Shown here piece after piece: positions 24,872 to 34,767 of a stretch of 64,000 nucleotides of DNA. The translations under genes were made by a program, and so were the position numbers. Every line of letters begins with the position of its first letter. Positions within the stretch are counted from its first letter, which is position 1. The stretch is from Bacteroidaceae bacterium (GTDB taxonomy: Bacteria > Bacteroidota > Bacteroidia > Bacteroidales > Bacteroidaceae): the NCBI GenBank assembly GCA_024398495.1, contig JAKSJA010000008.1:1-64000 (forward strand). The letters run 5' to 3'. The notes beneath the pieces are model-generated. The model had not been told where the DNA came from, did not search any database, and saw nothing but the letters and a program-made list of their open reading frames with translations.

Positions 24872-27166
24872 ATGAATATAAAATCACTCGTATTAGCCGC
24901 AGCCGTAGTATTGGCTCCAAACACAATGTTTGCCAAGGCTGCAAGCAAGACAACCTCATTGGTAGATTATGTTAACACGCTTCAAGGCACGAATTCCAAT
25001 TTCGGATTGTCGCATGGTAATACTTTCCCTGCAACTGCCATGCCTTTTGCGCAACATATGTGGACACCACAGACTGGACCTAACGGTGAGGGTTTCAAGT
25101 ATCTCTATTCTGCTGATGAAATCCGTGGTTTCGGACAGTCCCACCAATGCTCTCCGTGGGTCAGCGACTATTCTGTATATACCTTCTTTCCTGAAACAGG
25201 TAACCTTGTAGTTGACCCTAACAAACGTGGTGCAAAGTTCTCGCACGATAACGAAACGGGCAAGCCTCACTATTATTCAGTAAAGTTCAACAATGGCATA
25301 CAGACAGAGTTTGCCCCTACGGAACGTGGCGTACACTTCCGTTTTACTTATCCAAAGACTGGCAATTCATGGCTCATTATCGATGGCTATAATGGCGACA
25401 GCGAAATTGAAATTGACCCTGTAGCACGTCAGGTGCGTGGATGGGTACACAATCACCGTTTCTGTAACCATGGTGAGAATTTCTATAATTATTTCATCAT
25501 CCAGTTCGACCAGCCTTTTGTTGACTATGGAACATGGGAAAACCGCAATAACAAGACGTTTGCAAATGAGTGTAATGGCAAGGGTGATGGATATGGAGCA
25601 TACTTAAAGTTTAAGAATGGGGCAAAAGTTCAGGCAAAGGCAGCATCTTCATATATCTCTCTTGATCAGGCCCGCTTGAACCTTAACCGCGAACTTGGCA
25701 AGGACAAGAGCATTGAACAGACAAAGAAACGTGGTCGCGAAACATGGGAGAAGGTTCTTTCACGCATAGTTGTGGAGGGTGGTACTGATGAGCAGATGCG
25801 TACATTCTACTCATGTTTATTCCGTTCCAATCTCTTCTCACGTAAGTTCTATGAGATTCGTGAGGACGGTACACCTTATTATTATAGCCCATACGATGGA
25901 AAAATCTATGACGGATATATGTTTACCGACAATGGATTCTGGGATACATTCCGTTCACAGTTCCCTCTGACCAACATACTTCACCCAACGCAACAGGGCC
26001 AGTACATGAATGCCCTTCTTGCAGCACAAAAGCAATGTGGATGGCTTCCATCATGGTCTTTCCCTGGTGAAACAGGTGGTATGTGCGGTAACCACGCAAT
26101 ATCTCTCCTTTCTGATGCCTGGGCAAAGGGCATACGCAACTTTAATCCTGATTCTGCCCTCGTTGCCTATGCACACGAGGCAATGAACAAAGGACCATGG
26201 GGCGGTGCCAATGGTCGTGCGGGATGGAAAGAGTACTTTGAGATAGGCTATGTTCCTTTCCCAATGTCACATGGCAGTGTCACCCAGACTCTCGAGTACT
26301 GCTACGATGACTGGTGTGCTTATCAACTTGCAAAATCTTGCGGTAATAAGTTCTACGAGCGTGTATTCGCTAAGCAGATGTATAATTACAAGAACCTCTG
26401 GGACGGCAATATCGGCTTCTTCCGTGGAAGAGATGCAGATGGCTCATGGACTGAGCCATTCTCAGCTATCAAGTGGGGTGGACCTTATACTGAAGGTAAT
26501 GCCTGGCATTATATTTGGTCGGTATTCCATGACGTTGATGGTCTCATTCGCCTATTTGGCAGTGAGAAGAAGTTCTGCGAGAAGATAGATTCCGTATTTT
26601 CAGTTCCAAATACAGTTGACCCAGGTTGGTATGGCGGAAAGATCCATGAGATGGTAGAGATGGAAAACGCTAATATGGGACAATATGCACATGGTAACCA
26701 GCCTATTCAGCACATGACATATCTGTATTCTTATGCAGGACAGCCATGGAAAACACAATATTGGGTTCGCCAGATTATGTCACGCCTTTACAACAGCACT
26801 CCTGATGGATTCCCTGGCGATGAAGACCAGGGTGGTATGTCATCATGGTACGTTCTCTCTGCATTGGGTATCTATGCTGTAACACCAGGTACAAACCAGT
26901 ATGTTATTGGTTCTCCAATATTCCGTAAGGCTACAATTACAATGGAAAATGGAAAGAAGTTTGTCATTGAGGCTAAGGACAACAATCCCGATAACTGCTA
27001 CATACAAAGTGGCACTCTCAACGGCAAGAATCTTGACAAGAATTATATTACCTACGATGATATGTGGAATGGAGGCACACTGTCATTCCAGATGGGACCT
27101 CTGCCAAACAAACAGCGCAATAACACTATCGCGTCTGCACCATACTCAGTTTCAACAAACAAATGA
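24872..27166 (+). CDS. GH92 alpha-mannosidase
   Basis: The 764-residue exported enzyme begins MNIKSLVLAAAVVLAPNTMF. A start at 24836 is possible but gives no better signal and overlaps the GH97 gene. GH92 segments are present: GNTFPATAMPFAQHMWTPQT, YTEGNAWHYIWSV (acid Glu541), HGNQPIQHMTYLYSYAGQPW and GDEDQGGMSSWYV (Asp650 and Asp652 at the base position). GH92 enzymes are calcium-dependent inverting exo-alpha-mannosidases acting on mannans and high-mannose N-glycans. The linkage preference is not predictable. Its stop overlaps the start of a second GH92 gene. Confidence 0.95.
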   Translation: MNIKSLVLAAAVVLAPNTMFAKAASKTTSLVDYVNTLQGTNSNFGLSHGNTFPATAMPFAQHMWTPQTGPNGEGFKYLYSADEIRGFGQSHQCSPWVSDYSVYTFFPETGNLVVDPNKRGAKFSHDNETGKPHYYSVKFNNGIQTEFAPTERGVHFRFTYPKTGNSWLIIDGYNGDSEIEIDPVARQVRGWVHNHRFCNHGENFYNYFIIQFDQPFVDYGTWENRNNKTFANECNGKGDGYGAYLKFKNGAKVQAKAASSYISLDQARLNLNRELGKDKSIEQTKKRGRETWEKVLSRIVVEGGTDEQMRTFYSCLFRSNLFSRKFYEIREDGTPYYYSPYDGKIYDGYMFTDNGFWDTFRSQFPLTNILHPTQQGQYMNALLAAQKQCGWLPSWSFPGETGGMCGNHAISLLSDAWAKGIRNFNPDSALVAYAHEAMNKGPWGGANGRAGWKEYFEIGYVPFPMSHGSVTQTLEYCYDDWCAYQLAKSCGNKFYERVFAKQMYNYKNLWDGNIGFFRGRDADGSWTEPFSAIKWGGPYTEGNAWHYIWSVFHDVDGLIRLFGSEKKFCEKIDSVFSVPNTVDPGWYGGKIHEMVEMENANMGQYAHGNQPIQHMTYLYSYAGQPWKTQYWVRQIMSRLYNSTPDGFPGDEDQGGMSSWYVLSALGIYAVTPGTNQYVIGSPIFRKATITMENGKKFVIEAKDNNPDNCYIQSGTLNGKNLDKNYITYDDMWNGGTLSFQMGPLPNKQRNNTIASAPYSVSTNK

Positions 27167-29310
27167 ATATTATGAAAAAATACATTATATTGCTATTTTG
27201 CATAATAGCAGCAATGGGTGCTGGGGCACAGGACTATGCCCACAAGGTTAATTCGCTCATAGGCACGAAAGGTGCAGGATTGGCATCAGGACAGTTATAT
27301 CCTGGTGCTACATATCCTCACGGTATGGTACAGTTTACACCGTCATATTTTGCAAAACATGCCGGATTTGTAATAAACCAAGCCAGTGGAGCAGGGTGCG
27401 AGCACATGGGAAACTTCCCTATGTTCCCAATCGATGGCGAGGTGAAGTCATCTCCTGACATGATACGCAACGCCAAGATAATGGTCAGTGACGAGGAAGG
27501 TCACGCAGGCTATTACAAGGCAATGGTAAACCATAACGTTAAGGCCGAGATGACTGTTACCGAACGTACAGGCATGGCTCGTTTCACATATCCTGAAGGC
27601 TCTACGAAAGGTTCGGTAATAATTGGTGCTGGCATTGCAGGTACGAACATTAAGGAGGCTACTGTAGTAATAACCTCTCCAAGGTCATGCGAGGGCTATG
27701 CTGACGGTGGACAGTTTTGCGGTCTGCCAACACATTATAAGGTTTATTTCTATGCTGAGTTTGATGCAGATTGCATTGAGAAGGGTACATGGAAAAAAAC
27801 AGAGTTGCATCGAAATGAAACATTCGCAGAAGGGCAGTATTCGGGCGTTTATTTCACGTTTGACACATCTAACGGCAAGTCTTTGCAATACAAGGTTGGA
27901 GTCAGTTATGTGTCTGTAGCGAATGCTCGTGCCAATCTCCGCGCAGAGAACGCTGGATGGAACTTTGCTGATGTACAGAAAAACGTTGAGTGCAAATGGA
28001 ACGATGTGCTCTCACTGATCGAAATTAGCGGTGGAACAAAAGAGCGTGAAGAGCAGTTCTATTCCCATCTCTACCGCACATTTATCCATCCAAGCGTATG
28101 CAATGACGTTAATGGTGAATACATGGGGGCAGACTTCCAGGTACACAAGACTAACTTCAAACAATATACTCAATTCTCTAACTGGGATACATATCGCACG
28201 CAGATACAGCTCTTAGCTATGCTGGAACCAGATGTGGCAAGCGATATTGTGATTTCTCACAAAGACTTTGCTGAACAGTCAGGTGGTTCGTTACCACGCT
28301 GGGTGATGGCTAACTGTGAAACAGGCATCATGCAGGGAGACCCTTCTTCTATCCTGATATGTAACGCATGGGCATTTGGTGCACGAAACTATGATCCAAA
28401 GCCTATCTTTGAAATAATGAAACGTGGAGCAGAAGTTCCTGGAGCTACTTCACAGGGATATGAAACGCGTCCTCACCTCAAGTCGTACTTAGACAAAGGA
28501 TATTGTCCTGCTTCCATTCAACTTGAATATACATCTGCCGATTTTGCCATCGCTCAATACTCTTTGTATGCCGTTGGCGACGAGTTCTCATCGTGGAGGT
28601 ATTTCCATTATGCTCGTTCGTGGAAAAACTTGTATAATCCTGAAACAACATGGCTTTGCTCTCGCAACGAGGATGGCTCATGGAAACACCAAGGCGAAGA
28701 TTGGCGTGAAGCAACGTATAAGGATTATTTCTGGATGGTGCCATACAATATCAAAGGCTTGATTGATATCATCGGTGGTAAGCAAAAGGCAATAGAACGA
28801 CTTGATGAGTATTTTACACGTCTCGATGCAGGATATGGCGACGAGTGGTTTGCATGTGGCAATGAACCGAGCTTTGGAATTCCTTGGTGCTACAATTGGG
28901 TAGGACAGCCTTGGAAAACATCTGACGTGATACGCCGTACATTGAACGAGATGTATTCGGCAAAGGTTAACGGATTGCCTGGCAATGACGACCTCGGTGC
29001 TATGGGGGCATGGTATGTCTGGGCATGTCTCGGACTTTATCCAGAGATTCCTGGTGTAGGAGGTTTTGCTCTCAACACCCCAATGTTCCCAAAGGCTATA
29101 GTCCATCTTCCTAATGGCAAGAACATAGTTGTGACAGGTGGTGATGAAAGGAAGCCTTTTACCTCGTCGCTCAAGTTTAATGGCAAGACCTTTAATCAGA
29201 CCTGGATTAACCTTGACGAACTCACGAATGGTGCAACATTGGATTATGTTACCTCCTCAAAGCCTAACAAACGGTGGGGACTTGAAAAGGAACCTCCATC
29301 CTGGGAATAA
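27163..29310 (+). CDS. GH92 alpha-mannosidase, divergent
   Basis: The 715-residue exported protein (signal KKYIILLFCIIAAMGAGA) shows the GH92 layout. It has GQLYPGATYPHGMVQFTP at the front, GNEPSFGIPWCYNWVGQPW and GNDDLGAMGAWYVWACLGLY (Asp609/Asp610). The acid segment is WREATYKDYFWMVP (Glu516) where the first enzyme has TEGNAWHYIW, so the two probably cut different linkages or contexts. The ATG at 27163 overlaps the preceding stop by 4 bp (ATGA). A second ATG at 27172 is an alternative. It is translationally coupled to the preceding GH92. Confidence 0.9.
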   Translation: MNIMKKYIILLFCIIAAMGAGAQDYAHKVNSLIGTKGAGLASGQLYPGATYPHGMVQFTPSYFAKHAGFVINQASGAGCEHMGNFPMFPIDGEVKSSPDMIRNAKIMVSDEEGHAGYYKAMVNHNVKAEMTVTERTGMARFTYPEGSTKGSVIIGAGIAGTNIKEATVVITSPRSCEGYADGGQFCGLPTHYKVYFYAEFDADCIEKGTWKKTELHRNETFAEGQYSGVYFTFDTSNGKSLQYKVGVSYVSVANARANLRAENAGWNFADVQKNVECKWNDVLSLIEISGGTKEREEQFYSHLYRTFIHPSVCNDVNGEYMGADFQVHKTNFKQYTQFSNWDTYRTQIQLLAMLEPDVASDIVISHKDFAEQSGGSLPRWVMANCETGIMQGDPSSILICNAWAFGARNYDPKPIFEIMKRGAEVPGATSQGYETRPHLKSYLDKGYCPASIQLEYTSADFAIAQYSLYAVGDEFSSWRYFHYARSWKNLYNPETTWLCSRNEDGSWKHQGEDWREATYKDYFWMVPYNIKGLIDIIGGKQKAIERLDEYFTRLDAGYGDEWFACGNEPSFGIPWCYNWVGQPWKTSDVIRRTLNEMYSAKVNGLPGNDDLGAMGAWYVWACLGLYPEIPGVGGFALNTPMFPKAIVHLPNGKNIVVTGGDERKPFTSSLKFNGKTFNQTWINLDELTNGATLDYVTSSKPNKRWGLEKEPPSWE

Positions 29311-29316
29311 CGCATT

Positions 29317-30864
29317 GTGAATAGACTTAGACACCTTATCAGCTCGCTTTTGATGGTATTTTCTCTTTGTAATGTTAATGCCCAAGAGTTTGAGTTTTAC
29401 CAGAACCCAGTTATAAGAACGGATTTGGCAGACCCTTCTGTCATCCGTTTTGACGGAGCTTACTATGCCTCTGGTACATCATCAGAGTGGGCACCATTTT
29501 ATCCTATTTACAAGTCAACGGACTTAGTGAATTGGATACAGGTGGGGCACGTCTTTGAACAAAAACCAGATTGGACCGAAGGATCGTTCTGGGCTCCGGA
29601 GTTGTATGTATATAACAATAAGGTGTATTGCTATTACTCTGCACGACGCAAAAGCGACCACAAGTCATACATAGGAGTCGCTGTTGCCGATACGCCAGAG
29701 AAAGCCTTCGAGGATAAAGGACCGCTCGTAACTATTGGCTCGGAATGTATTGATGCATTTGTGTTTAATGATAATGGACAGCTCTATATCACATGGAAGG
29801 CATATGGACTTGATCCACGCCCTATAGAAATCCTCTGTTGCAAGCTATCCAATGATGGGCTTCATCTTGAAGGCGAGCCGTTTACTCTACTTACAGATGA
29901 GGAATCCATTGGTATTGAGGGACAGTGTATTATTCGCAAAGACGATTGGTATTATCTGCTCTATTCTGCAAGAGGATGCTGCGGACCAGGGAGTGATTAC
30001 GAGGTACGTGTGGCTCGCTCCAAAAAGATTACAGAGTCATTCCAGAATTATAGCGACAATCCTATTTTAATGCGTTCAGATGATTTCCAGGCTTGCGGGC
30101 ATGGTACTGTTACAACAACGCCTGAAGGAAGGTACTATTACCTGTGTCACTCCTATCAGCACAATGCGAAGTTCTATATGGGCAGACAACCAATTGTACA
30201 GGAACTCGTGTTTGGAAGTGACCAATGGCCACACTTTAAGACAGGCCGACTTGCCACTATTCGCCAGCCGATGCCGTCCGAAGGCATAAAGCAAGGCGAA
30301 TGGAAGCAATTCGCAGATAATTTTGCAAGTAGGAAACTTGGTGTTTCATGGACATGGAATTATACATTCTGCGATGTCAAGGCTGAAGTTAACGGCAATG
30401 GCAAATTGCTCTTGAGTGGGAATGGTATCAAGGAGTCTAATGCCGCAGTGTTATGCCAACGTACACCTGATAGTGATTACAGTTTTGCTGTGAACGTATT
30501 AAATAATGGTCAGTCAATGCGAGGAATAGTACTGTACGGCGATGCGGGAAACTATGTCGCTCTAGTTTTGCGAGGCAAGAAACTACAAATCATATCAATG
30601 TGCAACGGAAAGGATACTATTTTAAGCGAAATTCCAATGAAGAGACGATCCATTCGTTTACAAGCAGAAGTGAAAGACAGTAGAACTCTCTCATTCATGT
30701 TTGATGATGGCAATGGCATGAAGAAACTTGAACCATGCAGTGTTGATGCAAGTCATACCACTCCATGGGACAGAGTTGCCCGTCCGGGTGTAATATCCGC
30801 TGTATTGGTAAACAGCAAAGAAAAACCAGCAGAATTTTCTGATTTTCAAATGTGGAAGAGATAA
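29317..30864 (+). CDS. GH43-like five-bladed propeller glycosidase
   Basis: The 515-residue exported protein starts with GTG at 29317, 6 bp after the GH92 stop; the signal peptide is HLISSLLMVFSLCNVNA. The GH43 triad is visible: Asp39 in LADPSVI, Asp146 in CIDAFVF and Glu201 in GIEGQCI. A C-terminal beta-sandwich (about 330-510) follows the propeller, as in arabinofuranosidase, xylosidase and galactofuranosidase members. The sugar removed cannot be told. In a mannan locus, beta-galactofuranose or arabinofuranose side groups are plausible. Confidence 0.88.
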   Translation: MNRLRHLISSLLMVFSLCNVNAQEFEFYQNPVIRTDLADPSVIRFDGAYYASGTSSEWAPFYPIYKSTDLVNWIQVGHVFEQKPDWTEGSFWAPELYVYNNKVYCYYSARRKSDHKSYIGVAVADTPEKAFEDKGPLVTIGSECIDAFVFNDNGQLYITWKAYGLDPRPIEILCCKLSNDGLHLEGEPFTLLTDEESIGIEGQCIIRKDDWYYLLYSARGCCGPGSDYEVRVARSKKITESFQNYSDNPILMRSDDFQACGHGTVTTTPEGRYYYLCHSYQHNAKFYMGRQPIVQELVFGSDQWPHFKTGRLATIRQPMPSEGIKQGEWKQFADNFASRKLGVSWTWNYTFCDVKAEVNGNGKLLLSGNGIKESNAAVLCQRTPDSDYSFAVNVLNNGQSMRGIVLYGDAGNYVALVLRGKKLQIISMCNGKDTILSEIPMKRRSIRLQAEVKDSRTLSFMFDDGNGMKKLEPCSVDASHTTPWDRVARPGVISAVLVNSKEKPAEFSDFQMWKR

Positions 30865-30896
30865 ACAAAATTTTCTAACAAAATAATATAACAATA

Positions 30897-31592
30897 ATGA
30901 AAAAGATTATCGTAATGATGATGCTTTGCTGCTCAACTGCAGTAATGGCACAAAACAACCACCACAATTTTGGATGGTTCGGACGTTATGCTCAGGCAAA
31001 CAAGGAACTTCCTGCACCTGCAAAGGGTGAGAAACGTGTAGTATTTATTGGAAACTCAATCACAGATAACTGGGCTTCCATGCGTTCTGATTTCTTTAAG
31101 AAAAACGGTTATATCGGTCGTGGAATAGGTGGACAGACTTCTTTCCAGTTCCTTACTCGTTTCCGTGAAGACGTAGTAAACCTTCAGCCAAAGCTCGTAG
31201 TTATCAACTATGGTACAAACGACATAGCCGAGAACACGGGCGAATACAATGAAGATTACACTTACGGCAATGTCCTCTCAATGATTGACCTCGCCCGTGC
31301 CAACGGCATAAAGGTTATCCTGACTTCATGTCTCCCTGCTGAGTTCTTCCCTTGGCAGCCACGCATCAAGGATGCAATGGAGAAGATTCGCCACCTGAAT
31401 GCACGTGTTGAAGCATACGCCAAGGCAAATAAGATTCCATACGTTGATTACTTTAATGCAATGCTTTCAGCCGATGGCAAGGGGCTTGACAGCCGTTACA
31501 CACCAGAACAGGTACACCCTAACGATGCTGGTTATGAAGTGATGGAGTCGTTGATTGTACCAGCTATCAAGAAAGCGCTTAAAATAAAATAA
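30897..31592 (+). CDS. SGNH/GDSL-family esterase
   Basis: The 231-residue exported protein (signal MKKIIVMMMLCCSTAVMA) has the SGNH blocks: GNSIT with Ser54, GGQTS, INYGTNDIAE and PEQVHPND with the catalytic His. It probably removes acetyl or similar ester groups from the glycan. The residue three before the His is Glu instead of the common Asp. It lies 32 bp after the GH43 gene and 17 bp before the next esterase. Confidence 0.88.
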   Translation: MKKIIVMMMLCCSTAVMAQNNHHNFGWFGRYAQANKELPAPAKGEKRVVFIGNSITDNWASMRSDFFKKNGYIGRGIGGQTSFQFLTRFREDVVNLQPKLVVINYGTNDIAENTGEYNEDYTYGNVLSMIDLARANGIKVILTSCLPAEFFPWQPRIKDAMEKIRHLNARVEAYAKANKIPYVDYFNAMLSADGKGLDSRYTPEQVHPNDAGYEVMESLIVPAIKKALKIK

Positions 31593-31609
31593 ATGGTTGT
31601 AGGTTTAAG

Positions 31610-33676
31610 ATGAAAAAGATTATATTTTTATTTTTGCTTGTATTGACTGCAGTGACGAGCTTTGCTGGTCCATTCAAGGATTCAAAGTTGAACAACGAGG
31701 TAACAAAACGCCTTTGCCCGCTTTTCACGGACAATATGGTTATGCAGCAACAGCGTGACAATGCTCCGATTTGGGGCGTAGCAAAACCTAATAAGAAAGT
31801 TACCGTTATCACCTCATGGAACGCCAAGAAATATACCACAACGGCTGCAGCTGATGGAAAGTGGCGTATTGAAGTGACTACTCCAAAAGCAGGGGGACCT
31901 TATAATATCACAATTGACGATGGCAAGAAAACCGTTCTCAATAATGTGATGATAGGTGAAGTGTGGCTTTGTTCTGGTCAGTCCAATATGGGATTCGAAC
32001 TCGCATCTTCTAATAATGCTGAGAAAGAGATAGCTGATGCCAATAATCATCCAAATATTCGCCTTTTAAAGGTTAAGACAAATATCGCTCCCGAGCCGCT
32101 CGATGGCTTCGAGACCTCTATCGGTGATGGTTGGAACGTATGCTCTGGCGATGCTGCAACGCATTTCACAGCTGTAGGATACTTCTATGGACGTAATCTT
32201 GAACAGAATTTGAACGTGCCAATAGGACTCATTGATTCATCATGGGGTGGTACTATCATTGAAGCGTGGACAAGTCTCGAAGGTCTTTCTGTCCAGCCTT
32301 CTCAAGCCCGTAATATTGAATATGTAAAGCATTTGCCAGCAGAGGCATCTGCCCGCGATGCACAATATCACAAGGAAATAGCGGAGTGGGGCGACAAGGT
32401 CCGTAGCATCGATGCTGGGTATGAGAATAATGTGCCAGTGTATGCATCAACGTCATTTGATGATTCCGCATGGGGCAAAATATATTATGAGCGTGGAGTT
32501 ACACGTGAACCAAAGGATATCCTCGGGCTTGATGGATTCTTCTGGCTTCGTCGTGTTGTAGATGTACCTGCAAAATATGCTGGCAAAGACCTGTATATCC
32601 ATATGGGAGGTATTGATGATAATGATATCACTTTCTTTAATGGAGAGCAGATAGGCTCAATGGAGGGTGTAATATTCCGTCGTGACTATACTATCCCTGG
32701 CAACCTTGTAAAGGCTGGACGCAACATACTTACAGTGCGTGTGCAGGACACAGGCGGTTTTGGCGGTTTCTATCCTGCTGATGATACATTCTATATTACA
32801 GATAGCAAGGAAAGTACAGAACACGTTATTGACCTCGTTGGAGAATGGCGTTACCATATTGGTTGCTCAACTATGGAAGTTCCTGTTATGCCTGTCAATA
32901 CGGCTGGTGAGCCCAATGTACATTCTTTCCTCTATAACTCAATGATTCATCCTCTTCGCGACTATGCTATGAAGGGTGCGATATGGTATCAAGGTGAGTC
33001 GAATAGCGACCAAAGTTTGCAGTACCGCGAGCTCCAGCCTATGCTTATAAAGGACTGGCGTCATCAGTGGCATGATAATTTCCCATTCTTCATCGTTCAG
33101 CTTGCTAATTATAAGCAACGTCTTGATGAGCCATCAGAGTCATCATGGGCAGAACTTCGCGAGGCGCAGTACCTTACTGCAAAGCATCTTGAAAACACTG
33201 GCATGGCATGTATCATCGATATTGGTGAAGCCAATGATATACATCCAAAGAATAAACAGGATGTTGGCTATCGTCTTGCACTTCAGTCACGTGCCATTGC
33301 ATACGGTGAAAAAATAAATGCAAACGGACCTCAATATCGGGACTATCGGATTGAGGGCAATAAGATTCGTGTGTTCTTTGATGAGGGACGGCAGAGTGAT
33401 GATTTACAACTCGTTACAGGCAATGAACGTCTAAATGTCCCAGGTGGAAAAGTGAAAGGCTTCACAATATGTGGTCCTGACAGAGTGTTTCATTGGGCTG
33501 ATGCTGTTATTGAAGGCAACAGCATTGTAGTAAGTTGTCCTGATGTAAAGTTTCCTGTTGCTGTGCGTTATGCATGGGGTGACAATCCTGAATGCAATCT
33601 CTACAATAAGGCAGGACTTCCTGCTATTCCATTCCGCACGGATGACTATCCTAACATAGGAATACTCGTAAGATAG
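31610..33676 (+). CDS. Sialate O-acetylesterase-like (SASA) protein
   Basis: The 688-residue exported protein has an N-terminal Ig-like domain (GVAKPNKKVTVITSW) and then the SASA serine-hydrolase motif WLCSGQSNMGFE with Ser125. A jelly-roll insert (GKDLYIHMGGIDDNDITFFN) is followed by the second half with AIWYQGESNSDQ and DIGEANDIHPKNKQD, which carries the catalytic His. Members deacetylate sialic acids or other acetylated sugars. In this setting a role in removing acetyl groups from plant, fungal or host glycans is likely. It is the last gene of the first operon block. Confidence 0.88.
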   Translation: MKKIIFLFLLVLTAVTSFAGPFKDSKLNNEVTKRLCPLFTDNMVMQQQRDNAPIWGVAKPNKKVTVITSWNAKKYTTTAAADGKWRIEVTTPKAGGPYNITIDDGKKTVLNNVMIGEVWLCSGQSNMGFELASSNNAEKEIADANNHPNIRLLKVKTNIAPEPLDGFETSIGDGWNVCSGDAATHFTAVGYFYGRNLEQNLNVPIGLIDSSWGGTIIEAWTSLEGLSVQPSQARNIEYVKHLPAEASARDAQYHKEIAEWGDKVRSIDAGYENNVPVYASTSFDDSAWGKIYYERGVTREPKDILGLDGFFWLRRVVDVPAKYAGKDLYIHMGGIDDNDITFFNGEQIGSMEGVIFRRDYTIPGNLVKAGRNILTVRVQDTGGFGGFYPADDTFYITDSKESTEHVIDLVGEWRYHIGCSTMEVPVMPVNTAGEPNVHSFLYNSMIHPLRDYAMKGAIWYQGESNSDQSLQYRELQPMLIKDWRHQWHDNFPFFIVQLANYKQRLDEPSESSWAELREAQYLTAKHLENTGMACIIDIGEANDIHPKNKQDVGYRLALQSRAIAYGEKINANGPQYRDYRIEGNKIRVFFDEGRQSDDLQLVTGNERLNVPGGKVKGFTICGPDRVFHWADAVIEGNSIVVSCPDVKFPVAVRYAWGDNPECNLYNKAGLPAIPFRTDDYPNIGILVR

Positions 33677-33692
33677 TGTTGCTAAAAGCATT

Positions 33693-33727
33693 GCTGTTTG
33701 CCTGCGATATGCTCTATGGCAAATAGC
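33693..33727 (+). terminator. Possible terminator hairpin after the first PUL block
   Basis: GCTGTTTGCC (33693-33702) pairs with GGCAAATAGC (33718-33727), with one G-U pair and a 15-base loop. There is no clear T run after it, so the role is uncertain. Confidence 0.35.
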
Positions 33728-33859
33728 ATGCTTTGCATGTCAAATAAAATTAAAGGTCCAAAACACTAAAAACGGCATTTTTGTCATGAAAATATTATTC
33801 GATGTTCAATTTTTATATTATTTGGTTCCATTCTTATATTCTATGGTAGAAAATATTCG

Positions 33860-33867
33860 TATCTTTG
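33860..33867 (+). promoter_or_regulatory. Promoter -7 box before the small exported protein
   Basis: TATCTTTG matches the TAnnTTTG consensus 61 bp before the ATG, in a 252-bp AT-rich gap. A TTTGG sits 35 bp upstream of it. This makes a new transcription unit likely. Confidence 0.55.
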
Positions 33868-33928
33868 TATCGAATTAAAATTCATTATTTATAAACCAAT
33901 TATTAAACAATTATTAAAACAAAAAAAC

Positions 33929-34627
33929 ATGAAAAAATCTTTATCTCTTTTGAAAGGCTTATTCGTAGCCGCAATGTTGTGCGTTTCAGTTGCTGCAAAT
34001 GCAGATACTTTTTATTATCGCACATTCCATGTAGTTGCTCAGGACATGACTGGCAATGGTTCAATTTATATTACGACTCAGAATGATGCGTCACATGGTG
34101 AGTATGCAAAATTTGACACAGACCTTGAGTCTGGTTTTGCATGTACATTGAGTAACGGTTACGGCCGTCTTTTCTTCAATGTAACTCCTGACCCTGGTTT
34201 TAGTTTCCAAGGTGTAAAGGTATTTACTGTTGGCCAGGATGCACCAGAACCAATTGAAGAAGAAATCGAAGCCGCTCCATTCGCTGAGTACAAACTTGAT
34301 GAAACTGATGTTGAAAATGGTGTTTATTCAGTAGTTATCTTCCCTGGTGATGCACAGGGGGAGACCGATGAAGAGAAGAGTGCTTGGTCACCATACGGAG
34401 TTTATGGCGGTACCGATTATGCTGGAGCAGTTGCAACACCTTGTAATGAGAATCCTGATGCATACGTTTACTACTATTTTGCTGACCCTTCAGGTATTAA
34501 TGAGATTGCTAATACTACAACGTCAAAGACAACAATTTACAGCCTTGATGGTCGCCAGCAGAAACTCACAAAGGGCATCAACATTGTTCGCAACAGCAAT
34601 GCAGTGCGTAAGGTTATAGTTAAGTAA
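33929..34627 (+). CDS. Exported hypothetical protein with short C-terminal tail motif
   Basis: The 232-residue product has a signal peptide (MKKSLSLLKGLFVAAMLCVS) and a beta-rich region (TFYYRTFHVVAQDMTGNGSI). It ends with a linker and the tail IYSLDGRQQKLTKGINIV...VIVK. The central part resembles the front domain of the GH2 protein downstream and the product at 55794 (segments such as GSIYITTQND and a 'YVYYYFAD' closing strand), although weakly. No catalytic motif is seen. It has its own promoter and a terminator-like hairpin. It may be a surface glycan-binding or structural protein. Confidence 0.55.
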   Translation: MKKSLSLLKGLFVAAMLCVSVAANADTFYYRTFHVVAQDMTGNGSIYITTQNDASHGEYAKFDTDLESGFACTLSNGYGRLFFNVTPDPGFSFQGVKVFTVGQDAPEPIEEEIEAAPFAEYKLDETDVENGVYSVVIFPGDAQGETDEEKSAWSPYGVYGGTDYAGAVATPCNENPDAYVYYYFADPSGINEIANTTTSKTTIYSLDGRQQKLTKGINIVRNSNAVRKVIVK

Positions 34628-34695
34628 ACTATGGCGATGCATATAGGGGTACTTTAATAAATTATCCTTATAAATACCTATGTTGGTATTACACA

Positions 34696-34746
34696 GGGGC
34701 AGAAAGCAAATGAAAATTTTATTTTACTTTTGCTTCTGCCCCTTTT
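34696..34746 (+). terminator. Intrinsic terminator or attenuator hairpin
   Basis: GGGGCAGAAAGCAAA pairs with TTTTGCTTCTGCCCC around an AT loop (34696-34742) and is followed by TTTT. It lies 69 bp after the preceding stop and 22 bp before the GH2 start, which leaves no room for a separate promoter after it. GH2 may therefore be expressed by readthrough. Confidence 0.75.
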
Positions 34747-34767
34747 CAAATCTTACAACAAACTTTT

